Below, piece after piece: positions 60,316 to 64,000 of a DNA stretch of 64,000 nucleotides. The stretch is taken from positions 272,104 through 336,103 of the forward strand of contig CAWHYJ010000002.1 in NCBI GenBank assembly GCA_963833495.1, written 5' to 3'. Position 1 is the stretch's first letter. Every line of letters begins with the position of its first letter. The DNA comes from Fodinibacter sp963833495 (lineage in GTDB: Bacteria > Actinomycetota > Actinomycetes > Actinomycetales > Dermatophilaceae). Below the pieces are notes generated by a model, which was not told the origin of the DNA, made no database searches, and saw only the letters and a list, made by a program, of their open reading frames with translations. Position numbers and translations under genes: made by a program.

Positions 60316-61134
60316 ATGAAAACCCCCACCATGGTGCAGCGCCTCGGCGCTGAGTTCCTCGGCACGTTCTGGCTTGTCTTCGGAGGCTGTGGCTCCGCCA
60401 TCTACGCGTCGAAGTTCCTCGTCCCCGGCGTCATCGCCGGCAGCAGCGGCGTGCAGCTGGGCATCGGCTTCCTCGGGGTCGCGTTTGCCTTCGGCCTCAC
60501 CGTCATGACGATGGCCTACGCCGTCGGCCACATCTCGGGCGCGCACTTCAACCCCGCCGTCACCATCGGTGTCGCGGTCGCGCGGCGCTTCGAGTGGAAG
60601 GACGTTCCGGCCTACCTCATCACCCAGGTCATCGCGGGCTTCGTCGCCGGCCTGGCCCTGTGGGGCATCGCCAACGGCCAGCCCGGCTTCGACGCGACCG
60701 GCAACATGGCAGCGAACGGCTACGCCGAGCACTCCCCCGGCAAGTACGGCCTGCTGGCCGTGTTCATCGCCGAGGTGCTGCTGACCGCGATCTTCGTCTA
60801 CGTCATCCTCGGCGCCACCGACACCCGCGCCCCCGTGGGCTTCGCGCCCATCGCGATCGGCTTGGCGCTCACCCTCATCCACCTCATCTCCATCCCGATC
60901 TCCAACACCTCGGTCAACCCGGCCCGCTCCACCGGCGTCGCGTTCTTCAACGGCAACGGCGCAGTCGGCCAGCTGTGGGTGTTCTGGCTGGCGCCCATCC
61001 TGGGCGCCCTGATCGCGGGCTCCACCTTCCACCTGATCACCGGTGTCGACCGTCGCGACCGCGACATCTCCGGTGAGGTGGATCCCGTCGACCTCGCCGA
61101 TGGCCTCGACCCGGACGCATCCCGCGGCGTCTGA
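60316..61134 (+). CDS. aqpZ: Aquaporin Z-like water channel
   Basis: 272 aa with six membrane segments and two pore half-helices carrying NPA: SGAHFNPAVTIGV and ISNTSVNPARSTGVA. FGGCGSA in segment 1 and ar/R-filter residues fit AqpZ (water) more than GlpF. ATG 60316 fits CACAAT with a 7-nt gap; ATG 60307 with AGGAG 4 nt before it would add three residues. Acidic C-terminal tail. Confidence 0.93.
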   Translation: MKTPTMVQRLGAEFLGTFWLVFGGCGSAIYASKFLVPGVIAGSSGVQLGIGFLGVAFAFGLTVMTMAYAVGHISGAHFNPAVTIGVAVARRFEWKDVPAYLITQVIAGFVAGLALWGIANGQPGFDATGNMAANGYAEHSPGKYGLLAVFIAEVLLTAIFVYVILGATDTRAPVGFAPIAIGLALTLIHLISIPISNTSVNPARSTGVAFFNGNGAVGQLWVFWLAPILGALIAGSTFHLITGVDRRDRDISGEVDPVDLADGLDPDASRGV

Positions 61135-61157
61135 CCTTCGTCACCGCCGGACCCCGC

Positions 61158-62006
61158 TCACCGCTGGTGGGCGGGGTCCTCGGCATCCGGGGTCGTGGTG
61201 GCGCGCTCCGCGGCGTAGTGCCGGAAGATCAGGTAGGCCGACACCGCGCACAGCACGTGCCAGATGCCGTGCTGCTGCAGCAGCGTGTTCGGGTGGCACC
61301 ACGGGTGGCCGCGCATGCCGGTGTTCCAGATCGCGAAGGCCACGACCAGGGCACCGACGGAGGCCACCCCGAACCACAGGTCCTGCCGGGGCGCCGGCGG
61401 CCGGCGACGGAACAGCGCCACCTCCAGGCCCAGCGCCACGACGAGCTCGACGCCGAATGCCGCGTTGCCCGCGTGCCCCAGCACGGGCACGCTGCCGCCG
61501 CGCAGGTGCACGGCCATCCCGGCGACCACGGCCAGCACGAACACCACCGCGAGGAAAGCGGGCCCGCGCCCCACGAACCGCATCAGCCCGTAGGCCAGGG
61601 CGAAGCCCGACACCAGGTACATGCTCAGCAGGTCGAGGTGCCCGCCGAAGTCGCTCTGGGTGGCGTGCATCGCCATCGAGCCCGGCCCGAGCAGCACCAC
61701 CAGCACGGCGTATGCCGTGGCGAGACCTGGGTGCGCACCCATCGTGACGCCGAGGCGGGCGCGCACCCCGGCATACCAGGCGATGGCCAGGCCGGCGATG
61801 ACGAAGCCGAGGTTGCTCCAGGTGTTGGCGGGCTGGCGGATCCAGCCGGGGCGAGCCGCCTCGCAGAAGCCGTCGCCCCTACCGACGTCCGGGCCGAGCC
61901 AGCCCCAGCGCGCGGCGGCCAGCACGAGGCCCAGCGACACCACCGCCGTCACCAAGGCCACGACCAGTGGTCGCAGGTCGTGCCCGGCCGGCGCAGCGCT
62001 CGTCAC
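61158..62006 (-). CDS. Ceramidase-like integral membrane hydrolase (CREST superfamily)
   Basis: 282 aa, seven membrane segments. Alkaline-ceramidase-type motifs: GFCEAARPGWIRQPANTWSN, GSMAMHATQSDFGGHLDLLS and QQHGIWHVLCA, giving the His/Asp/Ser zinc site of the CREST superfamily. It should cleave an amide or ester in a lipid. GTG 62006 with TGAGGT upstream is chosen; the open frame continues to 62075 but this would run into the mdh promoter region. Divergent from mdh. Confidence 0.78.
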   Translation of the reverse strand: MTSAAPAGHDLRPLVVALVTAVVSLGLVLAAARWGWLGPDVGRGDGFCEAARPGWIRQPANTWSNLGFVIAGLAIAWYAGVRARLGVTMGAHPGLATAYAVLVVLLGPGSMAMHATQSDFGGHLDLLSMYLVSGFALAYGLMRFVGRGPAFLAVVFVLAVVAGMAVHLRGGSVPVLGHAGNAAFGVELVVALGLEVALFRRRPPAPRQDLWFGVASVGALVVAFAIWNTGMRGHPWCHPNTLLQQHGIWHVLCAVSAYLIFRHYAAERATTTPDAEDPAHQR

Positions 62007-62104
62007 GCCGGCAACCTCACCACACAGCCCGGTGCGGCGCCAGACACCTGCGCTGATAGCGTCGAAGCCACACACCAGACACCTGCGTACGAAGGGGTAC
62101 CACC

Positions 62105-63094
62105 GTGAGCAACGCGCCCGTCAAGGTGGCCGTCACCGGCGCCGCCGGCCAGATCGGCTACAGCCTCCTGTTCCGCATCGCGAGCGGCGCGCTGCTCGGC
62201 CCAGACACCCCGGTCGAGCTGCGGCTGCTCGAGATCACCCCGGCCCTGAAGGCGCTCGAGGGTGTCGTCATGGAGCTCGACGACTGCGCCTTCCCGACCC
62301 TGGCCGGCGTGCAGATCGGCGATGACGCGAAGAAGGTCTTCGACGGCGTCAACCTCGCCCTCCTCGTCGGCGCCCGCCCGCGCGGCCCCGGCATGGAGCG
62401 CGGCGACCTGCTCTCGGCCAACGGCGGCATCTTCGCCCCGCAGGGCAAGGCGCTCAACGAGGTTGCGGCCGACGACGTCAAGATCACCGTCACCGGCAAC
62501 CCCGCCAACACCAACGCGCTCATCGCCATGAGCAACGCCCCCGACATCCCCACCGAGCGCTTCTCGGCGCTCACCCGGCTCGACCACAACCGCGCCATCA
62601 GCCAGCTCGCCGCCAAGCTCGGCGTGCCGGTCACCGAGATCCGCAAGATGACGATCTGGGGCAACCACTCCGCCACCCAGTACCCCGACCTGTTCCACGC
62701 CGAGGTCGGCGGCCGCAACGCCGCCGAGGCCGTCGGCGACCAGGAGTGGCTGGCAAACACCTTCATCCCCACCGTCGCCAAGCGCGGCGCGGCCATCATC
62801 GACGCGCGCGGCGCCTCGTCGGCCGCCTCCGCGGCATCCGCCACCATCGACCACGCCCGCACCTGGGTCAACGGCACGCCCGAGGGCGACTGGGTCTCGA
62901 TGGCGGTGCGCTCCGACGGCTCCTACGGCGTGCAGGAGGGCATCATCTCCTCCTTCCCGGTCACCGTGAAGGACGGCCGTTGGGAGATCGTCCAGGGCCT
63001 CGACATCGACGACTTCTCGCGCGGCAAGATCGACGCCTCGGTCGCCGAGCTCGTCGAGGAGCGCGACGCCGTCAAGGGGCTCGGCCTGATCTGA
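62105..63094 (+). CDS. mdh: Malate dehydrogenase
   Basis: 329 aa, the cytosolic-type MDH of actinobacteria. NAD site KVAVTGAAGQIGYSLLFRIA, substrate loop RPRGPGMERGDLL with its arginines, ALTRLDHNRAISQLA and active-site His in IWGNHSATQYPD. Converts malate to oxaloacetate in the TCA cycle. GTG 62105 after GAAGGGG; a -10 TAGCGT at about 62057 implies a leader of some 35-40 nt. TCA partner of icd 2.4 kb upstream. Confidence 0.95.
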   Translation: MSNAPVKVAVTGAAGQIGYSLLFRIASGALLGPDTPVELRLLEITPALKALEGVVMELDDCAFPTLAGVQIGDDAKKVFDGVNLALLVGARPRGPGMERGDLLSANGGIFAPQGKALNEVAADDVKITVTGNPANTNALIAMSNAPDIPTERFSALTRLDHNRAISQLAAKLGVPVTEIRKMTIWGNHSATQYPDLFHAEVGGRNAAEAVGDQEWLANTFIPTVAKRGAAIIDARGASSAASAASATIDHARTWVNGTPEGDWVSMAVRSDGSYGVQEGIISSFPVTVKDGRWEIVQGLDIDDFSRGKIDASVAELVEERDAVKGLGLI

Positions 63095-63110
63095 CCCAAC
63101 GCAACGAAAC

Positions 63111-63146
63111 CGGATGCCGCCCGCTCACCAGAGCGGGCGGCATCCG
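63111..63146. terminator. Bidirectional terminator hairpin after mdh
   Basis: Perfect 16-bp stem CGGATGCCGCCCGCTC with its complement and a 4-nt loop, between convergent mdh and the DHFR-like gene. Contains GGATGCCG in each arm. Confidence 0.85.
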
Positions 63147-63157
63147 TGCGTTGATCG

Positions 63158-63730
63158 TCAGTGGACGACGTCGAAGATGTTCTTCTGGATGCCGTTGCTG
63201 TAGACCTCGCTGTCCACGAGCGTGAGCTTCTGGGTGTCCTTGTCGGTGTCGCTGAACAGCTTCTGGCCCGCACCCAGGAGGAGTGGGAAGACGAGGAGGT
63301 TGTAGCGGTCGACCAGGCCGGCGTCAGCGAGGGCGTGGTTGAGGGCGACGCTGCCGTGGATGATGATCGGGCCGCCCTCCGTCTCCTTGAGTGCTGCGAC
63401 CTCGTCGAGCGAGCGCAGGATGGTGGTCGGCCCCCAGTCGGACACCAGGTCGTCGTCGGTCAGGGTGGTCGAGACGACGTACTTCGGCAGGTCCTTGTAG
63501 TGGCTGAAGTCCTCCATCCCGGGCCACACGGGGGCGAAGAGCTCATAGCTCTTGCGGCCCAGCAGCATGGCGGTCGACTCCATCTGCTCCGACCCCTTGA
63601 GCGCGTAGGCATCGGGGACGAAGTCGACGCTCTTGAACGTCCAGCCGCCGTTGCGGTAGTTGCTCTGCCCACCTGGGTCTTCGACCACGCCGTCGAGGGA
63701 GATGAAGGCGGTGCTGATGAGGGTGCGCAT
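63158..63730 (-). CDS. Dihydrofolate reductase/RibD C-terminal family protein
   Basis: 190 aa. RTLISTAFISLDGVVEDPGG at the start, MLLGRKSYELFAPVWPG, KYVVSTTL and PIIIHGSVALNHALADAGLVD are hallmarks of the RibD_C-type stand-alone reductases (YyaP/YwjB-like). NADPH-dependent reduction of an unknown pteridine or riboflavin-like compound. ATG 63730 has AAGGA upstream. Confidence 0.88.
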   Translation of the reverse strand: MRTLISTAFISLDGVVEDPGGQSNYRNGGWTFKSVDFVPDAYALKGSEQMESTAMLLGRKSYELFAPVWPGMEDFSHYKDLPKYVVSTTLTDDDLVSDWGPTTILRSLDEVAALKETEGGPIIIHGSVALNHALADAGLVDRYNLLVFPLLLGAGQKLFSDTDKDTQKLTLVDSEVYSNGIQKNIFDVVH

Positions 63731-64000
63731 CGTCGTTCCTTTGCGTTGGTGTCTTGGGTCGGCGTCAGGCGGCCCTTGCGCCGCCTTCTGACAAACCTAC
63801 GAACGGGATCGGCCGGATGCGACAGTCGTGCTCTCACCAGTTCGCGCTGGTGGTGCCGGGGGTGAGATGCGGGCACTCCCGGAGGCTGAACAGGTTGGGT
63901 CTGATGCCGCCCTGTTCCGGCACGGTGCCTGCTCACGACCATCGCGAGCATCGAGTCGGGCGGTCAGTCGGAGCTGCTCGATGACAAGGCCAGCACCAAG
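63731..64000. other. Right-edge stretch without a confident gene
   Basis: 270 bp. A small inverted repeat AGGCGGC/GCCGCCT lies at about 63767-63786. From about 63904 the plus strand is open to the edge with G/C third positions (LTTIASIESGGQSELLDDKA), which may be the beginning of a gene that continues outside, but no convincing start or family is seen. On the minus strand LGAGLVIEQLRLTARLDARD is also open at the edge. Confidence 0.3.

Noticed and set aside
63731..64000. Start of a transposase or insertion sequence at the right edge
   Set aside because: Open frames on both strands run to the edge, but no terminal repeat, start codon or transposase motif is visible in this short stretch.

Overview
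The window is high-GC (roughly 70% or more) and densely coded. It looks like an actinobacterium, most likely of the order Micrococcales (Intrasporangiaceae-like; this placement is inference). Supporting signs are near-exclusive G/C third codon positions, a monomeric NADP-isocitrate dehydrogenase, an AccA3-type acyl-CoA carboxylase alpha chain, the quinone reductase LpdA with its single active-site-region Cys, Rv0909-like small proteins, a 13E12/DUF222-HNH protein with a LexA box, and many promoters of leaderless type (TANNNT, 6-8 nt, then ATG or GTG). The gene content recalls the Mycobacterium tuberculosis Rv3282-Rv3336 neighbourhood from memory (maf, accA3, lpdA, deoD, pmmB, add, deoA, cdd, an M20 amidohydrolase, trpS), so this is mainly conserved chromosome with accessory insertions.

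Layout. 0-4.3 kb: end of maf, then leucine/isovalerate-type catabolism (liuB, liuA) with a divergent MerR regulator. 4-9.4 kb: two small TetR-controlled loci (SgcJ-like protein plus membrane protein; a DHA2 efflux pump), a squalene-cyclase-like protein and a ChaB protein. 9.4-14.9 kb: a minus-strand run of PfkB kinase, tryptophan 2,3-dioxygenase, LacD-type aldolase, aldo/keto reductase and an EamA exporter, the last sharing a palindromic promoter with marR. 15-20.4 kb: acyl-CoA carboxylase alpha chain, an RsbRD_N-like protein, a tandem array of Rv0909-like proteins, lpdA. 20.6-24.5 kb: a PotABCD-class ABC importer operon. 24.7-26.4 kb: a FAS1 lipoprotein and a MarR/DUF2306 pair. 26.7-35.3 kb: nucleoside and pentose salvage (purine nucleoside phosphorylase, phosphopentomutase-like, deoC, a two-gene aldehyde dehydrogenase that resembles a split ALDH16, a uridine-kinase-like protein). 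35.3-43.7 kb: the actinobacterial MoxR-DUF58 membrane cluster with SpoIIM and RDD proteins. 43.8-48.1 kb: add, deoA, cdd, M20 amidohydrolase. 48.3-53.2 kb: a GbsR/MarR-controlled ABC exporter and the SOS-type HNH protein. 53.4-63.7 kb: manC, 2'-5' RNA ligase, trpS, galK, an exonuclease III remnant, icd, cupin, aquaporin, ceramidase-like protein, mdh and a RibD/DHFR-like protein.

Nucleoside salvage is the clearest pathway. Cytidine, adenosine and thymidine are processed by Cdd, Add and DeoA, purine nucleosides by PNP. Pentose-1-phosphate passes through the mutase to DeoC, and the acetaldehyde released would suit the adjacent aldehyde dehydrogenase pair.

The most unusual content is intergenic. 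Three families of dispersed inverted repeats (A, about 70 bp, five copies; B, core GACCAATAGGTC, three loci; C, related to A) cluster between 24.6 and 53.4 kb, one nested inside another, and one A copy shows apparent compensatory changes. I know no name for them. Other points of interest are a 28-bp palindrome that carries the -10 boxes of two divergent promoters, a one-base frameshift in a Gly-Tyr-Pro repeat, an ALDH16-like gene split in two, an in-frame second start with its own ribosome binding site, and a strong excess of the octamer GGATGCCG. No tRNA, rRNA, CRISPR array or complete insertion sequence was seen.
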